Source: Opitutaceae bacterium | Lineage (GTDB): Bacteria > Verrucomicrobiota > Verrucomicrobiia > Opitutales > Opitutaceae | Length of the DNA stretch: 64,000 bases | NCBI GenBank assembly: GCA_016794785.1 | Contig: JAEUHC010000001.1 | Span: forward strand, 248,001 to 312,000 | Direction: 5' to 3' | Shown: in pieces, positions 16,936 to 25,653 of the stretch | Numbering within the stretch: the first letter of the stretch is position 1 | Layout of the letters: the number at the start of each line of letters is the position of its first letter | The notes under the pieces: model-generated | What the model was told of the DNA's origin: nothing | The model's database searches: none | What the model saw: the letters and a program-made list of their open reading frames with translations, nothing else | Translations under genes and position numbers: made by a program

Positions 16936-17451
16936 ATGAACCTCCCCCGCACCCTCGCTCTCATGTCCCTGTTCACGCTCCTGTTCGGCTTCGCCCGCGC
17001 GGAGCCCATCAAAGTCGGAGACAAGGCCCCGGCCGTCTCCGCCCTCACCGACGCCGGCACGACCCTCAACCTCGCCGATGTCTACAAAAAGAACAACTAC
17101 ACCCTCGTGTGGTTCTATCCCAAGGCCCTCACCGGCGGCTGCACCAAGCAGGGTTGCTCCCTCCGCGACGCCAGCGCCGAGCTGAAGAAGCACGGCGTCG
17201 CCGTCGTCGGCGTGAGCACCGACTCCGTCGAGAAGCAGAAGGAGTTTAAGGAAAAGAACAATTTTGACTACCCGCTCCTCGCCGACACGGAGAAGAAGGT
17301 CGTCAAGGCCTTCGGCCAGGCCGGCATCGCGATGGCGAGCCGCGAAGCCTACCTCATCGATCGCAGCGGCAAGGTCGTCTATTACGACAAGGGCCAGACC
17401 GAGAAGCAGGCGGAGAAGGTGCTGGAGTTCCTGAAGAGCAAGCAGAGCTAA
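16936..17451 (+). CDS. Secreted Bcp-type peroxiredoxin
   Basis: A 171-residue peroxiredoxin of the Bcp/PrxQ type. The peroxidatic Cys69 is in LTGGCTKQGC and the resolving Cys74 follows five residues later, the PrxQ arrangement that forms an intramolecular disulfide. The family's usual TPGC is TGGC here. A signal peptide (1-22, ending ARA) places it in the periplasm, unlike most cytoplasmic Bcp enzymes. It detoxifies hydroperoxides with thioredoxin-like donors; the DsbD-type reductase elsewhere in the window could supply electrons (inference). The start at 16936 is chosen over an upstream ATG at 16915 because it begins the signal peptide. It is followed by a clear terminator. Confidence 0.88.
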   Translation: MNLPRTLALMSLFTLLFGFARAEPIKVGDKAPAVSALTDAGTTLNLADVYKKNNYTLVWFYPKALTGGCTKQGCSLRDASAELKKHGVAVVGVSTDSVEKQKEFKEKNNFDYPLLADTEKKVVKAFGQAGIAMASREAYLIDRSGKVVYYDKGQTEKQAEKVLEFLKSKQS

Positions 17452-17496
17452 ACCCGCTCCTCCGCACACCGCCCCTGCGGTGCCCAGACCAGAGAG

Positions 17497-17522
17497 GCCC
17501 CGGAGCAAACTCCGGGGCTTCT
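17497..17522 (+). terminator. Rho-independent-like terminator after peroxiredoxin gene
   Basis: A perfect 9-bp GC-rich stem, GCCCCGGAG (17497-17505) and CTCCGGGGC (17510-17518), with a CAAA loop. It is followed by TTCTCC, a weak T-rich tail. It is 46 bases after the peroxiredoxin stop. Confidence 0.7.
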
Positions 17523-17842
17523 CCGTTTGTGCGGGAGCGACCTTGGTCGCGACCGGCGCAGGCCAACAATTCCCCCCACCCTCCGCCTCCGCCGGCGGGC
17601 CGAGGCAGTCGGTTTTGTTTCGGAGTTGCTGGAGCCGCGCCGCCCTCGGCGCAGGAAAAACCGATCCCAAATAAAAACCTCGGCGGTGGTCCAGGGTGCT
17701 CCTTGCGGTGGCGCTCAAACCCGCCATCGTGCGCAACATCGAACGCCAGCCATTCTGAAAAACCCCAACCCGCGGCCTGAGCCTGCGCTCCCTCCTCCAC
17801 TGGAACGAGCGCGACCCACCGCCCACCCCGGAGAACAAATCC
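17523..17842. other. Intergenic region without a convincing gene
   Basis: About 320 bases between the terminator and the lysine-rich small protein. Several short frames are open but none has a plausible start, composition or protein-like hydrophobic pattern. I see no tRNA-like fold or facing-hairpin repeat. It probably holds the leader and promoter of the next gene. Confidence 0.4.
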
Positions 17843-18049
17843 ATGTGCGCCCAAAAAAAGACGAAAGCCAAAGCCACGAAGACGAAAGTGAAGAAAGTGA
17901 AACGCAGCCGCGGCGCCTCCGTGCTGGCCCGCAATCCCCATATCAAGACAGGCAGCGGCGGAAGCCTGGATGAGGATCTCCAAGCCGGTCGCGCCAAAGT
18001 GGCGGCCGCCAAGTTCATCAAGCGGCAACTGGACGCGCTGTCGGACTAA
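17843..18049 (+). CDS. Small lysine-rich protein of unknown function
   Basis: A 68-residue protein. The first 22 residues are almost entirely Lys, Ala and Thr (KKTKAKATKTKVKKVKRSRG), resembling a disordered nucleic-acid-binding tail such as those of histone-like proteins. The second half (SLDEDLQAGRAKVAAAKFIK...) looks like an amphipathic helix. It lacks a membrane segment. It has a start ATG at 17843 and a low complexity that sets it apart from overlapping frames. DNA or RNA binding is only suggested by charge. Confidence 0.5.
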   Translation: MCAQKKTKAKATKTKVKKVKRSRGASVLARNPHIKTGSGGSLDEDLQAGRAKVAAAKFIKRQLDALSD

Positions 18050-18146
18050 GTCCGCGCCGCGCGGCCAGCATCGGCACGTCCACCGCTACGCCGGGCATTG
18101 TCGCCCCGCGTTGTTAAGTATTGCACCAGCCTCCGCCAGCTGGCCG

Positions 18147-21100
18147 TCATTTTTGCTTGGACGACTCTATCAGCATCCGTGCAGCCCATATTGCCAAAAC
18201 GACAAAGAGCGCCGGACTCCCGGTCGCCACTAGCCCGCCCAAAAGCATGAGTCCCAGCAATACCGCGCCAGCACCGGCGGCCAGAGCGCGATTGCGGGCC
18301 GAAAGCCACGGCACCGCATACCACCACCTCCAGGGGCTGTTCGCGATGCGCGCAGCCTCGCGAAACGCGCGCCGCTGCTGGCGCGCCATGTATCCAACAC
18401 CCGCCGTGCCTGAACGCGATTCCGTCTCCCGCTTCAGCGCGGACCTCACTTCGTTGAACTTCTCGCGCCGGGAGGGCGTCGCCGCGTTGGCCACGTCGAC
18501 AATCGCCTTCGCGTGCGCCGCCGTGAGCGCGGCGAAATCGCTGTTCGTCGAGTTCTCGAACTCGGCAAGAAACCGCTTCGCGTCGGCGTGCCGGCCGGCC
18601 ATCGCCGCCGCGAGCGCGGCCCACGCGATGAACTTGGGTCTCGTCTGATCCGCAGGCAGACGCAAAGCCGCGGTCACCACCGCATCCAGCTCACCCATGT
18701 GATCGAGATCGATGAGAGCGTGCGCGAGGTTGCTCAGCATCCACGGCTCGACCGCTTTGCGCTCGCGCCAGTCGGCCATCCAAGCCGCAAGCCGCCGGTG
18801 CCACCCCATCTGCGCGAGCACGTAGCTCACCGTGCCCCAGGTCCGGTCGCAGCCCGCGAACCAGGCGCCGCTCCGCCACAAATGCCAGCGCAGCACGAGC
18901 GTTTCCTTTTTCTCCGCCAGCCATTCCAGATAAACCATCCAAGCGGCGCGGCGCACCGCATCATCGGTGACGTGCCGCTCCAGCCACCCTACCCGCCGAC
19001 GCAGAAACGTCCCCGCCCGGAGCCGCTGCCGCATCCAGATCGCCCCAGCCTCGGGATTGCAGCCCAACCCCACGATCACGCCGCTCAGATGCGTCCGCAA
19101 CTCCGCGGTCCAGCCACCGGCGGTAAATTCCTCCGCCGCTTCGGCCAGATGGCCTGTCTCGTGGCCCGGCGCAGAGGCCAATTCCGCCATCCGGTCAAGC
19201 GCCTCCGTCTTCTTCTTCATCAAGCGAAGCAGCAGGATTTCGCACCGGAGGCTGCGCCATCGCGAACTATGCTGCCGGATCAAGCCGAGCACCTGCGCCG
19301 CCTGCTCCCATCGTCCGGCCTCACCGTGGATCCGCAGGAGATGAAACGCCGCGTAGGCATAGCTCGGATCGATCCGCAGCGCGCGCTCGAGGACAGGTGC
19401 AGCCCCGGCGAAGTCCCGTTCCTTGAGGCGAAACGACGCGACCCAGCCCCACGCCGTCGCGTCACCCGGCCGCAGCTCCGCCAGCTTCTGCGCGGCGTCC
19501 GCCGCGGCGTGCGTCTCCTGCATGGCATCCAGCCATTCCGCGAGCTGCTGCCAGCCCCACGGGTAGTCCGGATGCGCGGCCGTCACGGCCCGCATAGCCT
19601 CGATCGCGCCCTTATTCTCGCGAAACTGCCACCGCACCCAAGCGGCGCGTCCGCGCAGCACAAACGGCGGTTCGGGCAGCGCGGGCGGCGCGCACGCTGC
19701 AAGCGCCTCGTCGCGCCTTCCGCGCAGTGCCAGCTGGCACGCGCAAAGATCGTGTGATTCGACGTCGGTCGGCGCGATCCTCACCGCCTCATTCGCCGCC
19801 CCTAGCGCCGCCTCGTGCTCGCCGCGATCACTCAGCAGGCGAGCCAGTTGCCGCCAGGCCGCCGCGTCACCTGGACGATGCTGCACCACGCGTCGCGCAA
19901 GCGCGACAATCCGCTCCGGCTCGCAGCGCTCGCGCCACCATTCCGCCAGCCGGTTCCACGGCTCCTCCCAGCTCGGGACCACCTCCACCGTCCGCTCCGC
20001 GACGGCGATCGCCTCGTCGTGCCCGCCGCTCAGCCAAAGCGCGTCCGCGAGCCGGCCGCGCAGCCCCGCATCGAGCGGGTCATGGGCCAGCGCCGCGCGC
20101 AGGACGCGCACCGCCTCGCCGGCCCGGAGCGTGCGCAACAACAGCGAGGCGAGCCGGAAGGCGGCGTCCCGCCAGCCTGGCGAGATCTCGCGCGCCCGCA
20201 CCAGCGCCTGCTCTTCCGCGGCCGCGTCACCCGACGCCCCCTGCGCATCCGCCAGATCGAGCCAGGTGCGTGGCACGAGCGGGAATCGCTCCGTCGCCTC
20301 GCGGGCGAGGACGAGCGCATCGACCGACCGGCCCATTGCCACCGCCTGCTGGATACACGCCGACCACGGCTCCCAGCTCTCCGCCCGGCAAGCGCGCAGC
20401 GCCTCAAGAGCCGTCGCCAGCCGGTCCGGCGGCAGCACGCCAATCGCCGTTGCGCGGAACCGCAGGAATCCCGTCGTCGCCGACGACTGCCGCTCGAGTT
20501 CCGCGCGCAGGAACTCCACCGCGGCCTCGCGCTCGGCAAATTCGGCGCATGCTTCCAGCAACTGCGGCATCAGCCAGTCCGCCGCGATCTCCAACCGCAG
20601 GCCGCGCTCCGTCGCCTCCCGGGCCGCTGCGAAGTCCCGGCACGCGAGCAGCGTCTGCCCAAGAATTCCCGCCGACTGCGGCACGCCGGGCTCGATCGTT
20701 TCCGCCTGACGCGCGGACTCCACGGCGGCGTGCGGCCGGCCCGCTCGCAACAAGATGAGCGCTCGCTCGCGCAAGGCCCACGCATGCGACGGCTCCAGCA
20801 TGAGGAACTCGTCCACCTCGGCCAGAGCCTGGTCCGCCGGCGATTCCCGCAGCCACTCAAGGCGAATCTGCCGCAGCGGCAGGTAGTGTGGGTGCCGGCG
20901 GACACGTTCGGCGATCCAGTCGAGCGCCGCCGCCGTTCCTTCCATGATTGCGCGCAGTCGCACGGCCTCGGCGAGCGAGCCTTGATCGAGCGGGTTGCCC
21001 GCGAGCACGGCCTCGTGATGTTCCAGTGTCGTCGCGTGGTCAGCGCGCCACGAGGCTAGCCGCGCCGCCGCGCGCCGCCACACAGCAGGTGCAATCCGCT

Positions 21101-23357
21101 CGCGCGCCGCCTCAAGATGCACGGCCGCCGACTCGAACCGCCCGATCCTCCCGTCGGATTGCGCGGATTCCATCAGCAAATCACCGTCGTTCGGCCGAGC
21201 GGCAAGCGCGGCCGCGAGTGTCTCCGCCGCTTCCACGCTGCGGTCGGCTTGATCGAGCGCCCGCGCCAGCGTGATCGTCGGCAGGGAGGAAGACGTGCCG
21301 ATCCTTTGCTGCCGCGCGCGGAGCATGGACAGGGCCGCCGCCGCGCCGCCCGTGTGCCGCGCAGCGGAGAAATACGATTGCCACGCCACCTCGACCTTGT
21401 CGCCGGCCGCCGCCGCCAGGCGGTAGAGCGAGAGCGCAGGGGCCAGCTCCCGCGCATCCCAGCGCACGTGCGCGAGTGTCGCCCGCGCAAGCCAGTCGTA
21501 GGGCCGCGCCCGAAGATAGCGTTCAGCGAGCCGGCGCGCGCGCCGATGCTGGCGTGCATCGGCGCGCCACAGCTCGATTTGCTCGCGCCAGATGGCGGGG
21601 TCCGCGCGGCCCGCGGCCATGACCTCGGCCACGCGCGCCCGGTGCTCGCCACGGCGGCCCAGACGATTGAGCAGGCCGAGTTCCTCGAGCTGCAGGTTGG
21701 TTTCCTTCGCAAACAGGCTGCGCAGCGCGCCGACGGCGGCGAGTGCCCGCGCCGGGTTGTCGTCGTAGTAGGCCAGCTCGCGCTCAGCCCATAAGGCGAG
21801 CCGAATGCCCGTGCCAATTTCCTGAATCCGCGCCGCCGCGACTGCAGCCGTGGCGCGATCGTGGCGCACGAGCGCGCGCCGCAGCCGGAACCATTCGTCG
21901 TAGGCGACGGTGTCCGGCAATTCGAGGCCGTCGAGCTGCGCTTGGCGCCCCTCTGGCACGAATACCATCCCGCGCGGCCCGAACGGCGCCTGCTGCTCCA
22001 GCAGCTCGGTCGCAAGTGTCTCGTGCGCCTCTCGCTGGTAGGGGTCGCGGATGATCAACGTGCCGATGGCCTCGTCGCAGCCGACCACCGCTTGCAGGTG
22101 CGCGGAACCGACCCAAGTTGTGACCAGCGTGAACGGCAGCCCGCGCGCGACGAGCGCTTGCGCCGCCTCCCACGTCACGCGGAACTCCCGCACGCACCAG
22201 CCTCGCGCCTCCAGCCAGTGCCGCTCCTCATGATCCGGCGTGCCGTCGTAGGTGATCGCGCGCGCCAGCTCCAGGTGGTCGATCGGGGCGCCGAGGAAGG
22301 CGCTAACGGCTGCCAGCGTCGCGGGCGCACAGGTCATGTGGTGCTGCCGCACAAACGGCACCGCGAGCTGGCGCCGCGGCATCGATGGCCCGGAGGCCGC
22401 CGCCGCGAGGCGCGGTTGCACCTGCTCCCAGTAGCGGCCCTTGAGTCCACACGCGGCCTCCGCCGCTTCCGCCTCGCGCCCGAGGCGGTGAAGGAAATCG
22501 GCACGGCGCGAGCGCAGAAAATCAGTGACCGTCCGCTCCGCCAGTGTGAAACGGGCCTCCGCCATCTCGATCGCCGCCAGCGCCTGCGCAAAACGTCCGC
22601 GCTCGCTTTCCAACGCCGCAAGCTGGAGGGGCAGATGTGGGCTCTGCCCGGCCGCGACCTCGCGCTCAAGCAGCGCCCCGGCCTCGTCGTCCTGTTGCGT
22701 CAGCATTAGCAGATTTGCGCGTTGCCAAATCGCACGCGCGTAATGCGGCCGGAACTCCAGCGATCGCGCCGTCGCTTCCAGCGCATCGGCATACCGGTCC
22801 GAGTGCTCTAGAATCATCGCCTTCTCAACGTGCAGCCAAGGATCGTCCGGGCGCGCTCGCTCCGCCGCCTCCAACCACGGCTCGGACGCCTGAAAGTCAC
22901 GACACTGCGCCAGGCAACGCGCCCGCAGGAGCCCGCTCCAGCACACCGCCTCGTCGTCACCCACCTCGGACGGCCGGGCCAGCACCGGCGCGACGGCCGC
23001 CAATTCATCCAGGAGACGCAGCGTTTCGACCGGTCCGTGACGCTCGTGATAGTCGAATACCATGTAGTAGCGCGCCGCCGCATGGAGCGGATCGCGCCGC
23101 CACGTCGAGAGAATCAGCCGGCGCGAACGGCTGCCCGCCCCGAGGTTTCCGATCGCCCGCCCGGCGATGACGCGCCCGCGCGTGCCGATCCATGACTCGG
23201 CCGGGGCGAATTTCCTCAGCAACTCGCCGGAATCGCCAAATCTCGAGCCTCTGTGCGCACGCTCGATTTCCTCGATCTCGGGCACTTCAGGCTCGCACAG
23301 CATGGGGCGGGAAGGAAAACGCCGCCCGACCGCCCGGCAATCGCGAATCATCTTCAT
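18147..23357 (-). CDS. Giant TPR protein with embedded C39-like cysteine peptidase domain and C-terminal membrane anchor
   Basis: About 1736 residues from the ATG at 23357. The frame runs further upstream, but that part overlaps a well-supported divergent gene. Residues 60-320 hold TPR-like helical repeats. Then comes a C39-like peptidase domain (about 325-500): VPFVRQHHMTCAPAT with Cys343, His420 (GSAHLQAVVG) and Asp438 (IIRDPYQ). Residues 500-1600 are dense TPR repeats. The C-terminus has two hydrophobic helices (AAGAGAVLLGLMLLGGLVAT and a following one), making a membrane anchor. There is no signal peptide, so the peptidase is probably cytoplasmic and tethered. C39 domains usually sit at the N-terminus of bacteriocin ABC exporters; no transporter is near. 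Role unknown. Confidence 0.82.
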   Translation of the reverse strand: MKMIRDCRAVGRRFPSRPMLCEPEVPEIEEIERAHRGSRFGDSGELLRKFAPAESWIGTRGRVIAGRAIGNLGAGSRSRRLILSTWRRDPLHAAARYYMVFDYHERHGPVETLRLLDELAAVAPVLARPSEVGDDEAVCWSGLLRARCLAQCRDFQASEPWLEAAERARPDDPWLHVEKAMILEHSDRYADALEATARSLEFRPHYARAIWQRANLLMLTQQDDEAGALLEREVAAGQSPHLPLQLAALESERGRFAQALAAIEMAEARFTLAERTVTDFLRSRRADFLHRLGREAEAAEAACGLKGRYWEQVQPRLAAAASGPSMPRRQLAVPFVRQHHMTCAPATLAAVSAFLGAPIDHLELARAITYDGTPDHEERHWLEARGWCVREFRVTWEAAQALVARGLPFTLVTTWVGSAHLQAVVGCDEAIGTLIIRDPYQREAHETLATELLEQQAPFGPRGMVFVPEGRQAQLDGLELPDTVAYDEWFRLRRALVRHDRATAAVAAARIQEIGTGIRLALWAERELAYYDDNPARALAAVGALRSLFAKETNLQLEELGLLNRLGRRGEHRARVAEVMAAGRADPAIWREQIELWRADARQHRRARRLAERYLRARPYDWLARATLAHVRWDARELAPALSLYRLAAAAGDKVEVAWQSYFSAARHTGGAAAALSMLRARQQRIGTSSSLPTITLARALDQADRSVEAAETLAAALAARPNDGDLLMESAQSDGRIGRFESAAVHLEAARERIAPAVWRRAAARLASWRADHATTLEHHEAVLAGNPLDQGSLAEAVRLRAIMEGTAAALDWIAERVRRHPHYLPLRQIRLEWLRESPADQALAEVDEFLMLEPSHAWALRERALILLRAGRPHAAVESARQAETIEPGVPQSAGILGQTLLACRDFAAAREATERGLRLEIAADWLMPQLLEACAEFAEREAAVEFLRAELERQSSATTGFLRFRATAIGVLPPDRLATALEALRACRAESWEPWSACIQQAVAMGRSVDALVLAREATERFPLVPRTWLDLADAQGASGDAAAEEQALVRAREISPGWRDAAFRLASLLLRTLRAGEAVRVLRAALAHDPLDAGLRGRLADALWLSGGHDEAIAVAERTVEVVPSWEEPWNRLAEWWRERCEPERIVALARRVVQHRPGDAAAWRQLARLLSDRGEHEAALGAANEAVRIAPTDVESHDLCACQLALRGRRDEALAACAPPALPEPPFVLRGRAAWVRWQFRENKGAIEAMRAVTAAHPDYPWGWQQLAEWLDAMQETHAAADAAQKLAELRPGDATAWGWVASFRLKERDFAGAAPVLERALRIDPSYAYAAFHLLRIHGEAGRWEQAAQVLGLIRQHSSRWRSLRCEILLLRLMKKKTEALDRMAELASAPGHETGHLAEAAEEFTAGGWTAELRTHLSGVIVGLGCNPEAGAIWMRQRLRAGTFLRRRVGWLERHVTDDAVRRAAWMVYLEWLAEKKETLVLRWHLWRSGAWFAGCDRTWGTVSYVLAQMGWHRRLAAWMADWRERKAVEPWMLSNLAHALIDLDHMGELDAVVTAALRLPADQTRPKFIAWAALAAAMAGRHADAKRFLAEFENSTNSDFAALTAAHAKAIVDVANAATPSRREKFNEVRSALKRETESRSGTAGVGYMARQQRRAFREAARIANSPWRWWYAVPWLSARNRALAAGAGAVLLGLMLLGGLVATGSPALFVVLAIWAARMLIESSKQK

Positions 23358-23411
23358 GGCTATGATGGCGCCCGCTTGCCTCTCGCCATCGCGCCGCTTT
23401 CCTCCGCGGCC

Positions 23412-24437
23412 TTGGACCCAATCACGCACACGCTTCTCGGCGCGAGCCTCGCGCACGTCGTTTTTGGCCGCCGGCTGGGCCGCGCGGCGGCGCTCGCGGG
23501 CGGGCTCGCGGCGTTTGCGCCGGACGCGGATGTCTTCCTGCATGACGCCGCCGATCCGCTGTTCGCGATCGCGCACCACCGCGGCTTCACGCACTCGCTC
23601 GCCTTTGCCCCGGTCGGCGCCGCCGTCGTGGCCGCGCTCTTTCTGCTGCGCCCCGTGTGGCGCGACCGCGGGCGCTGGCCCGCGCTCTGGGCGGCCGCGA
23701 CGCTCGCATGGTTGAGCCATGCGCTGCTCGACGCCGCCACGACCTACGGCACCCAGCTCCTCTGGCCCTTCTCCCCGACCCGGGCGGGCTGGGACCTCAT
23801 CGCCATCGTCGATCCCGTCTTCACGCTCGCGCTCCTCATCGGCCTCGTGGTCGCAATTGTGCGCAACACCGCGCGGCCGGCAGCCGTGGCGCTCGCTTTT
23901 GGCGCGGCCTACCTCGTCCTCGGCGGCGTGCAGCACGCGCGGGCGGTCGGCGCGCAACGCGAGCTCGCGGCGCGGCGCGGCCACGCGCCGGTGCGTGTGG
24001 AGGTCATGCCCACGCTCGCCAACAACCTCGTGTGGCGCGCGCTCTACGAGCACGACGGGCGCATCTTTTCCGATCGCATCCGCGTGGGCTGGTTTTCCGG
24101 CGCCACGGTGCGCGAAGGCTGGTCGCTGCCGCTCCTGCGCGCCGCCGGCCTCACCCCGGCCGAGGCGGCCCGCGACCGCCGTCGCTCCTTCGCGCGCTTC
24201 GCGTGGTTCTCGGACGACTGGGTCGCGCGCAGTCCGGCGGATCCCGCGCTGGTGGCCGACATGCGCTACACGCTCTCGACCGAGGCCTTCGATCCGATCT
24301 GGGGCATCCGCTTCACCGCCGAGGGCGCGAACACCGAGGTCGAATGGCTCAACCGTGCGCGCGACCGCCGTATCGATCTCTCTGGCACCTGGCGCGAAAT
24401 CACCGGCGCCGACGAGCGATTCCGGCCACTGCCGTAG
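23412..24437 (+). CDS. YdjM-like membrane-bound metal-dependent hydrolase
   Basis: A 341-residue protein of the YdjM/YbcI (DUF457) membrane-bound metal-dependent hydrolase family. It opens with LDPITHTLLGASLAH, where family members read MDPxTHxxxG; I take the TTG at 23412 as start. His in DPITH, Asp in FAPDADVF, HHRGFTHS (about 57-64) and LSHALLDAATTYGTQ (about 100-114) supply the conserved metal ligands. Four or five membrane helices fill the first 180 residues. A soluble C-terminal domain of about 150 residues follows (NNLVWRALYEHDGRIFSDRI). Family members are implicated in envelope stress or lipid processing, but the substrate is not known. It is divergent from the giant TPR-C39 gene with 54 bases between. 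Confidence 0.82.
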   Translation: MDPITHTLLGASLAHVVFGRRLGRAAALAGGLAAFAPDADVFLHDAADPLFAIAHHRGFTHSLAFAPVGAAVVAALFLLRPVWRDRGRWPALWAAATLAWLSHALLDAATTYGTQLLWPFSPTRAGWDLIAIVDPVFTLALLIGLVVAIVRNTARPAAVALAFGAAYLVLGGVQHARAVGAQRELAARRGHAPVRVEVMPTLANNLVWRALYEHDGRIFSDRIRVGWFSGATVREGWSLPLLRAAGLTPAEAARDRRRSFARFAWFSDDWVARSPADPALVADMRYTLSTEAFDPIWGIRFTAEGANTEVEWLNRARDRRIDLSGTWREITGADERFRPLP

Positions 24438-24450
24438 GCCGGGTGGCGCA

Positions 24451-24525
24451 GGCAGGGCGGCGACTCCGCTCGCCGCCCCCGTCATCCACGGCATCGGCGC
24501 GGAACGGAGTCCGCGCCCTGCCTAC
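24451..24525. repeat. REPIN-like element, family C
   Basis: Two perfect 8-bp hairpins facing each other: GGCGGCGA-CTCCGC-TCGCCGCC (24456-24477) and GGCGCGGA-ACGGAG-TCCGCGCC (24496-24517). The outer flanks are GGCAG on the left and CTGCCTAC on the right, so the minus-strand copy begins with GTAG, the tetranucleotide that heads many REP sequences. It lies between convergent genes. Confidence 0.7.
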
Positions 24526-24545
24526 GGCAAACGGCGCGCCACTGC

Positions 24546-25559
24546 TCACAGCTCCTCGTCCCGCGCGCCTGGCAACGCGGTCGCATGCGGGTCGAGGCGC
24601 ACGCGCTCGAGCCATTCCGCGATCTGCGGATCGGTCGCGACCGGCGCGCCGGGCCACGGCGCGGCCACAAGGTCGATCACGCGCAGCGCGCCGTCGGCGC
24701 AGCGGACAAAATTCCGCGCATGCAGATCCGCCACGAGATAAGGTCGGCTTCCCGCGGGAGCCGCGGCGCCCCCGCCGCGGTGGTCGGACGAACGCGCCGA
24801 GGGCGTCGCAGCCCCCGCCTGAGGCAGGAAAAACAGGCGCGGGTGATCCCGGTTGGCGCGGAGGAAGCGCGAGGGGATCTCGATGAGCCCGGCCGGCAGC
24901 GCGGCCGACATGTCGTCGCCCTGCGGCAGCGGATCGCCGAGCGCCTGCTTGGCGACAAGGATGCCCTCGGGCGTGACGGCCATGACCTCCGTCGCCATGC
25001 CGCCGAGCGCGTGGATGAGGAGCAGTTTCTCCAGCAGCGCGCGGTAGCTGCCGAGCACCGCCTCGGCGTGCAAGGCGGTCTCCTCGCCGGGCCGGAAACC
25101 GAACTCGCTGCCGATAAAATGCCCCTCGCGCGGCAGGAAAAATTTATAGACCGAACCGTCGCCAGCCGCGACAAACGCCGAGGCCTCGACGCCGCTGTGC
25201 AGGTAGCGCAGGCGCGCGTTTGCTTCCTCCAGCGGATGCTCCACGCCGGCGGGAAACCCGAAATCGTCCAGCCGGTGCAGCGGCAGCAACGCCCGAAACG
25301 CCCGGATCGCCGCGCCCAGCTCCGCCCACTCGGGCCCGGCGCTTTCCAGCAGGGCTACTTCGTCTTCGGCGAGGAGGACGAGGTCGCGGTCCGGGTCCGA
25401 ATGCGCTCGGAGATCGCATTTTTCTGCTGCCGCGCCGAGGTGAGCGAGCGCTTCCAGTCGTCGCTCGTGATCGTCTTGAAGACAGGCGCGTGCTTCCGGT
25501 CCCGGGAGATGCCGGCCGCGGAGGCGCGTGGTTTGGCCGGTGAAGGGGTCTGCTTGCAT
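24546..25559 (-). CDS. Protein with protein-kinase-like catalytic loop, interrupted in frame by a REPIN
   Basis: A 337-residue soluble protein; start ATG at 25559 (MQADPFTGQTT). VYKFFLPREGHFIGSEF near residue 140 resembles the beta-3 Lys strand, and LVADLHARNFVR, then LRVIDLVAAPWP near residues 285-310 resemble the HxDxxxxN catalytic loop and DFG-like metal motif of kinase folds. The His-Ala-Arg-Asn order in a D-L-H-x-x-N context is similar to atypical kinases found in polyvalent phage-associated proteins. Residues about 249-268 (GAATPSARSSDHRGGGAAAP) are encoded by a REPIN-like element inserted without breaking the frame. It is a single gene between the hydrolase and the alginate-lyase gene. 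The kinase assignment is tentative. Confidence 0.6.
   Translation of the reverse strand: MQADPFTGQTTRLRGRHLPGPEARACLQDDHERRLEALAHLGAAAEKCDLRAHSDPDRDLVLLAEDEVALLESAGPEWAELGAAIRAFRALLPLHRLDDFGFPAGVEHPLEEANARLRYLHSGVEASAFVAAGDGSVYKFFLPREGHFIGSEFGFRPGEETALHAEAVLGSYRALLEKLLLIHALGGMATEVMAVTPEGILVAKQALGDPLPQGDDMSAALPAGLIEIPSRFLRANRDHPRLFFLPQAGAATPSARSSDHRGGGAAAPAGSRPYLVADLHARNFVRCADGALRVIDLVAAPWPGAPVATDPQIAEWLERVRLDPHATALPGARDEEL
24757..24816. repeat. REPIN-like element, family B, inside a coding sequence
   Basis: GGAG (24757-24760) heads a perfect 8-bp hairpin CCGCGGCG-CCCC-CGCCGCGG (24761-24780), nearly identical to the left arm at 62363-62386. The right part (24791-24816) is a degenerate version of the opposite arm (GCGCCGAGGGCGTCGC against CGCGGCGAGGGCGCCGC). 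It is within the kinase-like gene and adds about 20 codons. Confidence 0.6.
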
Positions 25560-25653
25560 GAGGCGTCCGCGGACATGCGCGCACCGTCGCGCCCGGCCCG
25601 CGCGATGGCAAAGGGTTTTTGCCGCGAATTTTTTCCGCGGCCGCCCGCGCCGC

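Noticed and set aside
23358..24494. Upstream in-frame extension of the giant TPR-C39 gene
   Set aside because: It overlaps the well-supported divergent YdjM-like gene and reads as basic low-complexity sequence, so I start the gene at 23357.
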